Source: Lachnospiraceae bacterium
Lineage (GTDB): Bacteria; Bacillota; Clostridia; Lachnospirales; Lachnospiraceae
Length of the DNA stretch: 64,000 nt
Direction: 5' to 3'
NCBI GenBank assembly: GCA_017550165.1
Contig: JAFZQH010000022.1
Coordinates: 248,001-312,000, forward strand
The notes beneath the pieces are model-generated. The model worked only from the letters and a program-made list of their open reading frames with translations, had not been told where the DNA came from and did no database searches. Position numbers and translations under genes: made by a program. Position 1 is the stretch's first letter, and every line of letters starts with the position of its first letter. Shown piece by piece: positions 54,802-62,835 of this stretch.

Positions 54802-56964
54802 TTATTCTTTGATCTTTTTCTTTCCTATCTTCTTGAATACAAACCACAATGCACCTGTTACACATACTGATGAGTATGCACCGCAGATGATACCTACCAT
54901 AAGTGGCAGTGCAAATTCCCTGATGGATGTAACACCCAGGATAAAGAGTACTGCAATGGTGATAAAGGTGGTAATGGATGTATATATACTCCTGGACAGG
55001 GTCTGGGTAATACTCTCATTAACCAGTTCCTTAAGCTCCAGTCTGCTGCCTTCCCTGAGCTTCTCACGGATACGGTCAAAGATAACGATGGTGGCGTTAA
55101 TTGAGTATCCGACAATAGTCAGCATGCAGGCGATAAATGTTCCACCCACGGAAGTCCTTGATATAGCATAAAATGCAAGAACAACCAGGACATCATGTAA
55201 AAGGGCAAGAACCGCACTGAAGGCGAACCTGACATCCCTGAACCTGATGATGATATATATCAACATGCAGATGGTGGCCAGGATAACTGCCACGATAGCA
55301 TCCGTCTTCATCTCGGAACTGATGGTGGAGCTTATGCTCTCTGTGGTGATAAGTGATTCATCCACGCTGAAATCCTTAACCAGGGTCTGCTTCATGGTCT
55401 CACGTTCTTCCTGGGTCAGTTCTCTTGTCTTGATAACTATCTCCTTGGTCCCGGCAACCTTCTGAGTCTCTACATTACCGTCTCCGGTGATGGCTTCTAT
55501 CTTAGGAACAACCTTGGAATCGATATCCGCTATGGAGTAGTCCTCATTGAAGGTAACATTTGTAGAAGTACCGCCCTTGAACTCCATGCTGAAGTTAAGG
55601 GAATCTCCGCCGCCTGAACTGTTAACGGCCATAAAGATGAATCCTGCGCAGATGGCTGCTATGGAAATACCGAAGAATATCTTTCTCTTTGAAAGGAAAT
55701 CCACGGTCTTCCTCTCCTTGTTGACACCGTAGAGTCCCACGCTGTTAAGTCCCAGTGCATAAAGGGCCTTTAATATGATCCTCGTTACAACAAGTGCCGT
55801 AAACATTGAAATGATAACACCGATAGCCAGTGTCTGAGCAAATCCCTTGACACTTCCTGTTCCGCGCAGACCGAGAACTACCGCTGCAATAAGGGTAGTT
55901 ACATTACCGTCAACGATGGCTGATAAGGCTTTGGAAAATCCCGTATCGATGGCACCGTCCACCGTTCTTCCGGAGGTAAGTTCCTCCTTGATCCTGGCAA
56001 ATATGATCACGTTGGCGTCCACCGCCATACCGATGGAAAGTATGATACCTGCGATACCCGGTAATGTAAGGGTGATCTCGTAGAGATTAAGTACAACAAG
56101 TACCAGCGCAACGTAGAATACCAGCGCCAGTCCCGAAGCAAATCCGGGAACACGGTATATGGCTATCATAAAGATAATAACCAGGATAAGTCCTATAAGG
56201 GCTGCCCTGAGACTGGTAGCTATGGCTTCGGTTCCCAGCTTGGCACCTACAACATTTGAACGGAGTTCCTTAAGGTTGAGCTTTAAGGCACCAGTACGGA
56301 TGGATGTTGCAAGAGCCTCTGCTCTCTCGTATGATTCCATTCCCGTGATAACTGCCTCACCGTCGGTGATAGCCTGGTTAACCGTAGGATTACATATAAC
56401 CTCACCGTCATACACTATGGGAAGTGTCTTGCCCACATTCTCAGATGTTGCGGTGGCAAATTTGCTTGTTCCGTCAGCTGTAAACTTCAGTGCCACAACA
56501 TATTCTTTGTTCTTAAGCTCATCCTGCTGGGTCTTGGCAGTAGCCTCCTGGATATCGGAACCCGTAAGTATAACTGTTCCGTCTGCTGTCTGGAATTCAA
56601 GGGATCCCGGCTTACCCAGTTCGGAAAGCACTGCATTTGCATCAGATACACCGGGGATCTCCACCGTGATACGATTGGTTCCCTCTCTGTATGCAACTGC
56701 CTCGGTACTGTATACGCTTACACGCTTTTGCAGCTTGTATACCGTATCGGCCATCTCCTCATCAGTAGGAGTCTGATCTCCTTCCACCTGATATGTGATG
56801 CTGACACCACCTGCAAGGTCAAGTCCCAACTTGATCTTCTCGGCCGAACATACCTTGTCCTCTCCGTAGCCTATGGCAGCTCCGAAGATAAGTACCGCCA
56901 TGACCACAAGTGTAATAACAAGCGATATGGCTCCTTTGCCCTTGCTCCATTTTTTATTTTTCAT
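54802..56964 (-). CDS. secDF: Fused protein translocase subunit SecDF
   Basis: Membrane protein of 720 residues that uses the proton motive force to help Sec-dependent export. SecD half: one N-terminal helix, LGLDLAGGVSITYQVEG, a large periplasmic domain with RTGALKLNL-type end, then five helices including GMAVDANVIIFARIKEEL. SecF half: FSMEFKGGTSTNVTF, then helices including VGYSINATIVIFDRIREKL. The ATG at 56964 has GGAGG six bases upstream and overlaps the maturase gene by 11 bases; an upstream reading to 56982 lacks support. Its position next to the SCIFF genes recurs in Clostridia. Confidence 0.96.
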   Translation of the reverse strand: MKNKKWSKGKGAISLVITLVVMAVLIFGAAIGYGEDKVCSAEKIKLGLDLAGGVSITYQVEGDQTPTDEEMADTVYKLQKRVSVYSTEAVAYREGTNRITVEIPGVSDANAVLSELGKPGSLEFQTADGTVILTGSDIQEATAKTQQDELKNKEYVVALKFTADGTSKFATATSENVGKTLPIVYDGEVICNPTVNQAITDGEAVITGMESYERAEALATSIRTGALKLNLKELRSNVVGAKLGTEAIATSLRAALIGLILVIIFMIAIYRVPGFASGLALVFYVALVLVVLNLYEITLTLPGIAGIILSIGMAVDANVIIFARIKEELTSGRTVDGAIDTGFSKALSAIVDGNVTTLIAAVVLGLRGTGSVKGFAQTLAIGVIISMFTALVVTRIILKALYALGLNSVGLYGVNKERKTVDFLSKRKIFFGISIAAICAGFIFMAVNSSGGGDSLNFSMEFKGGTSTNVTFNEDYSIADIDSKVVPKIEAITGDGNVETQKVAGTKEIVIKTRELTQEERETMKQTLVKDFSVDESLITTESISSTISSEMKTDAIVAVILATICMLIYIIIRFRDVRFAFSAVLALLHDVLVVLAFYAISRTSVGGTFIACMLTIVGYSINATIVIFDRIREKLREGSRLELKELVNESITQTLSRSIYTSITTFITIAVLFILGVTSIREFALPLMVGIICGAYSSVCVTGALWFVFKKIGKKKIKE

Positions 56965-58321
56965 CACTAACCTCCGATTCATGTGCCTTTAACATTAATG
57001 CGCACTCTACTCTTTTTTTCTGAAGCTCACAACCTATGTCGTATGCTCCGTTGATATCGCCGGAAAAATTATAGGCATTGGCACCGCAGCCTCCGCTGCA
57101 GTAAAACCTTGCAAAGCATTCCCGGCATTTGCTCTTTGCATAAACATTGCAAAGCTTGAATTCATCTCTTATGTCTGTATTGGTAACTCCCGTATCCACG
57201 TTACCCAGCAGGAACTTCTCATTGCCAACGAACTGATGGCAGGGATACAGGTCCCCCCAGGGGGTAACAGCCAGATACTCCGTCCCGGAACCGCAGCCTG
57301 ATAATCTCTTGGCCACGCAGGGACCACCCTCCAGATCTATCATGAAGTGAAAGAAGTTAAATCCTCTGCCTGCTTCATTACGTTTCAGTATCTCTGCAGC
57401 CAGCTTATCATACTCTTCAAGAAGCACGGGTACATCTTCTTCCCTTATGGCGTAATCCTCTGTGGGAGGTGCGACCACCGGTTCCACAGATATCTGCTTG
57501 AAGCCAAGATCTGCCAGGTGGAGCACATCCTTGGAGAAATCAAGGTTATAGTGGGTATATGTGCCCCGGACGTAGTAATTGGTCTGCCCTCTGGACTCCG
57601 CCACCTTCCTGAACTTGGGAAGTATCATATCGTAGCTTCCCTTACCGTTCCTGAAAGGCCTCATCTTATCGTGGACTTCCTTCCTGCCGTCTATGGAAAG
57701 CACCACATTGGACATCTCCCTGTTGGCAAATTCCAGTATCTCGTCATTAAGAAGTACGCCGTTAGTGGTAAGGGTAAAACGGAATCTCTTGTTGCACTCT
57801 TCCTCACGGGAGCGTCCGTATTCAACCAGCTGCTTGACCACATCCCAGTTCATGAGGGGTTCTCCGCCGAAGAAATCCACTTCCAGGTTGACTCTGCCTC
57901 CGGAGTTCTCTATAAGAAAATCCAGTGCCTTCTTACCCACCTCAAAAGACATGAGTTCACGACGTCCGTTATACTCCCCCTCTTGTGCGAAGCAGTATCT
58001 GCATGCAAGATTGCAGTCATGAGCTATATGAAGGCACAAAGCCTTTACCACTGTCTCTCTCTTCTTGAAGTCGGATATATATTTTTCAAATATATCCTCT
58101 GTATACAGCATGCCCTCATTTTCAAGATAGGCGATCTCTTCTATGGCTTCTTTTATCTCCTCCCGGCTGTATCGCTCACCTAACCGGGAAACGATGTATT
58201 CTTCATCATGCTCCTTGAAGACCGGGATGATGTCGAAGACCAGATCGTCCACCACATGGACGCTTCCGCTGTTAACATCAAGGACTATATTATAACCGTT
58301 ATTCTTAAACTGATGGACCAA
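56954..58321 (-). CDS. scfB: SCIFF peptide radical SAM maturase
   Basis: Radical SAM/SPASM enzyme that installs thioether cross-links in the SCIFF peptide. The 455-residue protein has an N-terminal peptide-recognition region (about 1-85, RRE-like), the radical SAM motif HDCNLACRYCFAQ (Cys103, Cys107, Cys110), and a SPASM domain rich in Cys: CVAKRLSGCGSGTEYL, DLYPCHQF, CRECFARFYCSGGCGAN and a final Cys in DIGCELQKK. The start is TTG at 58321, with AAGGAG six bases upstream. The substrate gene lies just upstream at 58427-58570. Confidence 0.95.
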   Translation of the reverse strand: MVHQFKNNGYNIVLDVNSGSVHVVDDLVFDIIPVFKEHDEEYIVSRLGERYSREEIKEAIEEIAYLENEGMLYTEDIFEKYISDFKKRETVVKALCLHIAHDCNLACRYCFAQEGEYNGRRELMSFEVGKKALDFLIENSGGRVNLEVDFFGGEPLMNWDVVKQLVEYGRSREEECNKRFRFTLTTNGVLLNDEILEFANREMSNVVLSIDGRKEVHDKMRPFRNGKGSYDMILPKFRKVAESRGQTNYYVRGTYTHYNLDFSKDVLHLADLGFKQISVEPVVAPPTEDYAIREEDVPVLLEEYDKLAAEILKRNEAGRGFNFFHFMIDLEGGPCVAKRLSGCGSGTEYLAVTPWGDLYPCHQFVGNEKFLLGNVDTGVTNTDIRDEFKLCNVYAKSKCRECFARFYCSGGCGANAYNFSGDINGAYDIGCELQKKRVECALMLKAHESEVSDEK

Positions 58322-58350
58322 ATAAAGCTCCTTTTAAACAGGCTCAAATA

Positions 58351-58381
58351 ACGCAACAAACGAGTAGGTATGACCTACTCG
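58351..58381 (-). terminator. Hairpin between scfA and scfB
   Basis: CGAGTAGGT and ACCTACTCG form a 9-bp stem (58361-58381), followed on the minus strand by TTTGTTGCGT. A leaky terminator here would make the peptide mRNA more abundant than that of its maturase. Confidence 0.65.
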
Positions 58382-58426
58382 ATTGATGCATATCTACATC
58401 TTGATTATAAAACCTGTTAATATGAT

Positions 58427-58570
58427 CTACTTCTTGTTCTCGCAGCTCTGATTGCCGACTGTGCATGATGTCTTGCAAGCTGACTGGCATGATGTCTGGC
58501 ACTCACCGCATCCGCCCTTCTTCATGGATTTCTTTAAGTCTCTGGTATTAAGTGTTTTAATATGCTTCAT
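58427..58570 (-). CDS. scfA: SCIFF ranthipeptide precursor (six cysteines in forty-five), 47 aa
   Basis: Too short for most ORF callers but clear. The minus-strand frame starts MKHIKTLNTRDLKKSMKKGG and continues with CGECQTSCQSACKTSCTVG, then NQSCENKK and a stop at 58427. Seven cysteines are spaced in the SCIFF pattern, with Thr/Ser residues between them that can act as thioether acceptors. AAGGAGG lies nine bases upstream. It is immediately upstream of the maturase. The mature product's role in Clostridia is not settled; a quorum-sensing role has been proposed for ranthipeptides. Confidence 0.95.
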   Translation of the reverse strand: MKHIKTLNTRDLKKSMKKGGCGECQTSCQSACKTSCTVGNQSCENKK

Positions 58571-58606
58571 GATATAATACCTCCTTTGTTTCAACCAATC
58601 CAAAAA

Positions 58607-58615
58607 ATTATAGCA
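58607..58615 (-). promoter_or_regulatory. Extended -10 promoter for scfA
   Basis: Minus strand TGCTATAAT, an extended -10 with a perfect hexamer; the -35 region 17 bases upstream (TTTTCT) is poor. Start expected near 58600, about 30 bases before the scfA start. Confidence 0.55.
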
Positions 58616-58643
58616 TATATAAGTAAATAAGAAAAGGATTTTT

Positions 58644-59567
58644 TTACGGCCGGGATGTAATGATCCTTAACCTCTCCCCGAGAAGACGGGCCAATACCTT
58701 GTTCCTCATCCCGCCTGATTCGCCGTCAAGGTGGACCGGCTGGTCATTGTCACATATAAGTTCCACCTTGGATGCCCGGTACAGGTGGATCCCTTTCTTA
58801 CCTGCATGCTTTCCCTTAAATGCCATGGGAAGAAGCATGGCAATGCGAAGAGGCGGCAGGCGGTCGGCTATGATAACGTCCAGTTTGCCGTCATTGGATA
58901 CGGCATCGGGGCAGAACATGAATCCGCCTCCCTCAAACCTCTGGTTATGCGCCGCCATGAACACCACCTTTTCAAATCTGAATTTTCGGGAATCGTCCAA
59001 TATCAGGGTGGCTCCGAAGGGCTTTTTGGTAAAGAGCTGCTTGATGGCTATACCGAAATAGGTCAGCTTTCCCAGCTTCAGCTTATTCATTTTCTTCTTG
59101 AACTTCGAATTAAGGGCCTGATGACACACTGCGGCGTCATATCCCACTCCCGCGCTTACGGCAAATCTCCTGGTAATCCCGTCAAAGGATAGTTCTCCTA
59201 TATCCATATCAAAGTAATATCTGGGGTTAAGTACGTCCGATAACGCCCTAAAGGGATTTGATGAGATTCCCAGTGACCTTGCCAGATCGTTGCTGGATCC
59301 TGCGGGGATGTATCCCAGGACCACATCTTCCGGGTGAAGGATACCGTTGATCACCTCATTCACGGTCCCGTCGCCTCCTATGACTACTATCTTCCTCCGG
59401 ATACCGTCATACGTAAGGCCTCTTACTATCTCCGTGGCATTGTGGACTCCCTTTGTAAAATATACGGAGTAATCCACACCCGATGCATTAAGCTCCGTCT
59501 CAACCTTTTTCCATATCTCTTTTCCCAAACCTGTCCTTGCATTGGGGTTAACTATAAAATGATACAT
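58644..59567 (-). CDS. Diacylglycerol kinase-family lipid kinase
   Basis: YegS/DagK-type lipid kinase of 307 residues. The catalytic domain has FIVNPNARTGLG, the nucleotide-binding VIGGDGTVNEVING (GGDGT at 64-68) and GYIPAGSSNDLARSLG; the C-terminal domain has RFEGGGFMFCPDAVSNDGKLDV. In Firmicutes the soluble DgkB recycles diacylglycerol left from lipoteichoic acid synthesis; this family also includes sphingoid-type kinases, so the substrate is not fixed. The ATG at 59567 follows GGAG by seven bases. Confidence 0.9.
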   Translation of the reverse strand: MYHFIVNPNARTGLGKEIWKKVETELNASGVDYSVYFTKGVHNATEIVRGLTYDGIRRKIVVIGGDGTVNEVINGILHPEDVVLGYIPAGSSNDLARSLGISSNPFRALSDVLNPRYYFDMDIGELSFDGITRRFAVSAGVGYDAAVCHQALNSKFKKKMNKLKLGKLTYFGIAIKQLFTKKPFGATLILDDSRKFRFEKVVFMAAHNQRFEGGGFMFCPDAVSNDGKLDVIIADRLPPLRIAMLLPMAFKGKHAGKKGIHLYRASKVELICDNDQPVHLDGESGGMRNKVLARLLGERLRIITSRP

Positions 59568-59591
59568 GCCCTCACTCCTCACATATTATTC

Positions 59592-59677
59592 TGACAGGGG
59601 GACGGTCCTTTTGTCAACTTTTTTGGTCGATTTTTTGTTTGGTATTAAGTTGACAAAAGGACCGTCCCCCTGTCATA
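59592..59677. repeat. Inverted pair of REP-like units
   Basis: GACAGGGGGACGGTCCTTTT followed by GTCAACTT is inverted at the other end (AAGTTGACAAAAGGACCGTC then CCCCTGTC). The 28-bp arms are perfect and separated by about 30 bp of T-rich sequence. The unit is a diverged member of the family at 6441-6569. Confidence 0.88.
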
Positions 59678-59679
59678 AT
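59650..59679 (+). promoter_or_regulatory. Predicted promoter for the C39-like peptidase, overlapping the repeat
   Basis: TTGACA (59650-59655) lies inside the right arm of the inverted repeat; 18 bases on is CATAAT (59674-59679). The first base of the ATG at 59687 is eight bases past the -10, about where transcription should begin. Confidence 0.5.
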
Positions 59680-59686
59680 TATCTGT

Positions 59687-60451
59687 ATGAACAGGAAACT
59701 TAAGATAGTCCTGCGGATTTCCGTCCTTTTTCTGGTACTTATCATCGGGGCAAAGGTGTATATGGATTACAGGGCTATAGAGATATACAAAGACATCAAT
59801 CTTGACATGTTCAAGAATTCCAACGCGCCCAAGCCCAAGGGCAATTACAGGATCCTTGACTGCAAGAACATCAACCAGAATGACGGCTATCCCACGGGAT
59901 GCGAAAGCGTCAGCGCCGTTATCCTCTTAAAATACTACGGCATAGACATCGAGGTATCCGAATTCATCTACAATTACCTTGATATATCCCAGCTGTCAGA
60001 AGACAAAGGACGCATCGTGGGACCCAGTCCCAAGGAGTACTACATAGGCGATCCTACCTCTACTTCCGGCTACGGGTGCTATGCCCCGGTGATCATCAAT
60101 GCATTTAAAAAGATGCTCCCCTCTGACATGTCCTATTCCGATACCAGCGGACAGAGTCTGGAGCGTCTGTGTAACGACTATATCAATAACGATATCCCGG
60201 TGCTGGTGTGGGCCACCATAGACATGAAGCCTCCCGGCGAGGGACGTAAATGGATCATCCAGTCCACGGGAGAATCTTTTACATGGCCTGCCGGAGAACA
60301 CTGCCTGGTCCTTGTGGGCTACGATGATACCCACTACTATTTTAACGATCCCTATAACAACAACGGCCTGGTAGCCTACAGCAAAGAAACTGCCGCAAGT
60401 ATCTACCAAGCCATGGGGTCACAAAGCGTAGTTATTTATCCAACCGGATAG
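59687..60451 (+). CDS. Membrane-anchored C39-like (papain-fold) cysteine peptidase
   Basis: A 254-residue protein with one N-terminal hydrophobic helix (about 9-24), probably an uncleaved signal anchor, and an extracytoplasmic peptidase_C39_2 domain. Catalytic residues: Cys72 in GYPTGCESVSAVILLKYYG, His205 in AGEHCLVLVGYDD and Asp221 in YYFNDPYNN. Such domains occur in bacteriocin-processing and wall-associated peptidases; the substrate is unknown. No Shine-Dalgarno precedes the ATG, while a promoter ends right before it, so the mRNA may be leaderless. Divergent from the lipid kinase; terminates in a hairpin at 60442-60473. Confidence 0.82.
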   Translation: MNRKLKIVLRISVLFLVLIIGAKVYMDYRAIEIYKDINLDMFKNSNAPKPKGNYRILDCKNINQNDGYPTGCESVSAVILLKYYGIDIEVSEFIYNYLDISQLSEDKGRIVGPSPKEYYIGDPTSTSGYGCYAPVIINAFKKMLPSDMSYSDTSGQSLERLCNDYINNDIPVLVWATIDMKPPGEGRKWIIQSTGESFTWPAGEHCLVLVGYDDTHYYFNDPYNNNGLVAYSKETAASIYQAMGSQSVVIYPTG

Positions 60452-61685
60452 AGACCTTCTCTATCCGGTTTTTGTCCATGCTTATGATGCAGAACCGGAC
60501 TCCGTCTTTATCCGTATACTCCTCTCCGTCTGCAGGAAGGTGCTCCAGGCACTCCAGAAGATATCCCGCTATGTTATCGTAATCCTCCGATCTCAGATCC
60601 GTTCCCAGCTCATCATTTATATCATCCAGACGGGCTGTCCCTTCTACCACATATTCGTTGTCAGAGACTTTTTCTATGGGGTCGGGTTCATCCTCATCAT
60701 ACTCGTCGTGGATCTCTCCCACTATCTCTTCCAGCAGGTCCTCCAGTGTAACGAGTCCCGCCGCCACTCCGTAATCGTCCAGCACTATGGCGTAACTGTC
60801 GGCGGAATCCCGCATCTCCATAAGAAGTTCTGCCGTATTCTTGTTTTCATAGGTATACACCGGCTCCCTCAGGATATCCCTTACCGAGAAGCCTTCCCGG
60901 TCTTCGTAGAGGATCAGGTCCTTGATATTGATAAATCCTATGATGGAATCCGGAGTCCCCTCATAGACAGGATAGCGGGTATAGTGATTCTCCTCGTATA
61001 TCTTAAGGATCTCCCCGAAGGAAGCGTCCACATTTACGGATGCCATCTCGATCCTGGGGACCATGATGTCCTTGGCCTTGGAATCCCCGAAATCAAACAC
61101 GTTATCTATCATCTCATACTCAGAGTCCTCGATCAAGCCCTCATCCTTGCCCACTGCCACTATGGTCCGGAGTTCTCTCTCAGTCATGATCTTTCTTGCT
61201 TTGCTCCTGTCCACCCGAAGGATAGTAAGGATTCCCAAAGACAGCTTATTTACGATGAAAATGACGGGCGTAAGGATCTTCATAAGGACATAGATTATCC
61301 CCGCGTAGCGAAGGGCCATTCTCTCCGCCTCTATGGTAGCCATTGTCTTGGGGCTGATCTCTCCGAAAATGAGCACAATAAGAGTAAGTATCCCCGTAGC
61401 AATACTTACACTCCAACTTCCCCATATTTTCATGGAAAATGCGGTAACCAATGCAGATGCAGACAGGTTAACGATATTGTTACCTATCAGGATCGCGGAG
61501 AGCATCTTGCCTGAATCGTCTATTATCTTCAGAACCGTCTCCGCCCTGTGATCGCCCTCCTCCGCCAGATTCCGGATCTTTATCCGGTTAACTGTGGTAA
61601 GGGCCGTCTCTGCCGATGAGAAAAATGCAGATAAAATGATCAAAAGAACTATAAATATCAGTTGTATACAACTGTCACTGTCCAA
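60432..61685 (-). CDS. CNNM/CBS-domain membrane protein (hemolysin C/CorC family)
   Basis: Integral membrane protein of about 417 residues. The CNNM (DUF21) part has IFIVLLIILSAFFSSAETAL, NRIKIRNLAEEGD and LIFGEISPKTMA, with about four helices; two CBS domains follow (about 185-305, with MVPRIEMASVNVDASFGEI and MEMRDSADSYAIVLDDYG), then a CorC_HlyC domain (EYVVEGTARLDDINDELG). Members take part in divalent-cation (Mg) efflux or homeostasis. I chose TTG at 61685, ten bases after AAAGAGGTG, because the upstream in-frame ATG at 61760 overlaps the preceding gene and its extra residues are unlike the family. Confidence 0.85.
   Translation of the reverse strand: MDSDSCIQLIFIVLLIILSAFFSSAETALTTVNRIKIRNLAEEGDHRAETVLKIIDDSGKMLSAILIGNNIVNLSASALVTAFSMKIWGSWSVSIATGILTLIVLIFGEISPKTMATIEAERMALRYAGIIYVLMKILTPVIFIVNKLSLGILTILRVDRSKARKIMTERELRTIVAVGKDEGLIEDSEYEMIDNVFDFGDSKAKDIMVPRIEMASVNVDASFGEILKIYEENHYTRYPVYEGTPDSIIGFINIKDLILYEDREGFSVRDILREPVYTYENKNTAELLMEMRDSADSYAIVLDDYGVAAGLVTLEDLLEEIVGEIHDEYDEDEPDPIEKVSDNEYVVEGTARLDDINDELGTDLRSEDYDNIAGYLLECLEHLPADGEEYTDKDGVRFCIISMDKNRIEKVSIRLDK
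60442..60473 (+). terminator. Terminator overlapping the two convergent 3' ends
   Basis: A perfect 12-bp stem (AACCGGATAGAG and complement, loop ACCTT) is followed by TTTTTG on the plus strand. It overlaps the last codons of both the C39-like peptidase and the convergent CNNM gene. Confidence 0.85.
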
Positions 61686-61740
61686 AGTGTGATAGCACCT
61701 CTTTCTTAGATGGAGAGAGACATAATCGCCTCTCTGATGT

Positions 61741-62757
61741 CTAATTGAATCCGAATACAAAGTGGAAAAAGTGATATATGATAATAGATATCCTGTGTCC
61801 CACCCGTCCGGGAAGGTTCATCCAGAATCCCATTATCCCATATCGCAGTTTCCTGAACAACCACCTGTCCTTATCCTTTATATATTTCCACAGTTCGGCC
61901 TTTTTGGCCATTTTTTCTTCGTCTCCGGATTTTACCGCCATTATGCAGGATACGGTTGTGATGATCTCCAGATAATTAAACATATAATTGCGAAGTTTCT
62001 TGCTGGGAAGGCTTTTCAGATCATAAGCATCCACCATCATCCTGTTGACTCGCATCTGCTGGTCCAGTCTCTTTATCATGACCTCTTCATTAACGGACTG
62101 GTCTTCCCTGCCTATATAATACATATAAAAGTTGGTATCCATATAATACATTTTCTTAACGTATGGCAGGGGATAATACACAAAATAGTTGTCTACGTAG
62201 AAGGTATGCTTGGGTAGCTCAAGCTTGCAGTCTTTCAGCAGTTGTGTTCGATATATGACTGAATGCATAAGGATGTATTTAGCCTTGAGCAAATGCTTTA
62301 TGTCATCCCACTCAAATATCTGATCCTTTGGCAGCATATGCCTGTACTGCATGGCTTTCTTGCGTTTAACGCCCTGCTTATCATATACGTAATTGCTGAT
62401 AAACATATCCAGGTCCTCGCCCTTGTGGGTTAGTTCCTTTAATTTTGCAAGTATCCTCTTGTATGAGTTAGGGTTGAGCCTGTCATCTGAGTCCACCACT
62501 TTGAAATACTTGCCGGTGGAATGAGCCAGTCCTGTGTTGACCGCATCGCCGTGTCCGCCGTTAACCTGATGGACAACCTTTATGGTATCGGGGTATTTTG
62601 CCGCATACTCCTCTGCGATCTTTCCCGTATTGTCCGAAGAGCCGTCATCCACTATGATGATCTCCACGTCGTCCCCTCCTACCAGTGCAGACTCGATGCT
62701 GACGTGCATGTAATCCGCAGAATTGTAGCAAGGTATCGCAATTGAAAGTAACTTCAC
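61741..62757 (-). CDS. Glycosyltransferase family 2
   Basis: Inverting GT-A glycosyltransferase of 338 residues. It opens with LLSIAIPCYNSADYMHVSIE, has the nucleotide-binding VEIIIVDDGSSDNTG, the metal-binding DxD-like VVDSDDRLN and an acceptor region with YYIGREDQSVNEE. No membrane spans except possibly the aromatic C-terminal end (IIIYHFFHFVFGF). Next to UDP-galactopyranose mutase, it could use UDP-galactofuranose or another sugar for surface polysaccharide; the donor cannot be read. Confidence 0.9.
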   Translation of the reverse strand: MKLLSIAIPCYNSADYMHVSIESALVGGDDVEIIIVDDGSSDNTGKIAEEYAAKYPDTIKVVHQVNGGHGDAVNTGLAHSTGKYFKVVDSDDRLNPNSYKRILAKLKELTHKGEDLDMFISNYVYDKQGVKRKKAMQYRHMLPKDQIFEWDDIKHLLKAKYILMHSVIYRTQLLKDCKLELPKHTFYVDNYFVYYPLPYVKKMYYMDTNFYMYYIGREDQSVNEEVMIKRLDQQMRVNRMMVDAYDLKSLPSKKLRNYMFNYLEIITTVSCIMAVKSGDEEKMAKKAELWKYIKDKDRWLFRKLRYGIMGFWMNLPGRVGHRISIIIYHFFHFVFGFN

Positions 62758-62798
62758 TTTTTTTCTCCTTTATTCTTTTACGTGACTCCAAATGATAT

Positions 62799-62831
62799 AT
62801 TCAACGAAGTGACGCTCTCGCTCCGTTGAAT
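62799..62831. repeat. Small palindrome sharing a core with the parE-parC spacer element
   Basis: ATTCAACG and CGTTGAAT enclose AAGTGACGCTCTCGCTC. The 19-base core CGAAGTGACGCTCTCGCTC (62805-62823) differs by one base from the copy at 50884-50902. It lies between the glycosyltransferase and glf and ends a few bases before the glf stop. Confidence 0.7.
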
Positions 62832-62835
62832 TGCA

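Noticed and set aside
57347..58183. Open frame of about 278 codons on the plus strand
   Set aside because: Antisense to the SCIFF maturase, whose radical SAM and SPASM motifs are unambiguous.
60540..61514. Open frame of about 324 codons on the plus strand
   Set aside because: Antisense to the CNNM/CBS gene, with no family features.
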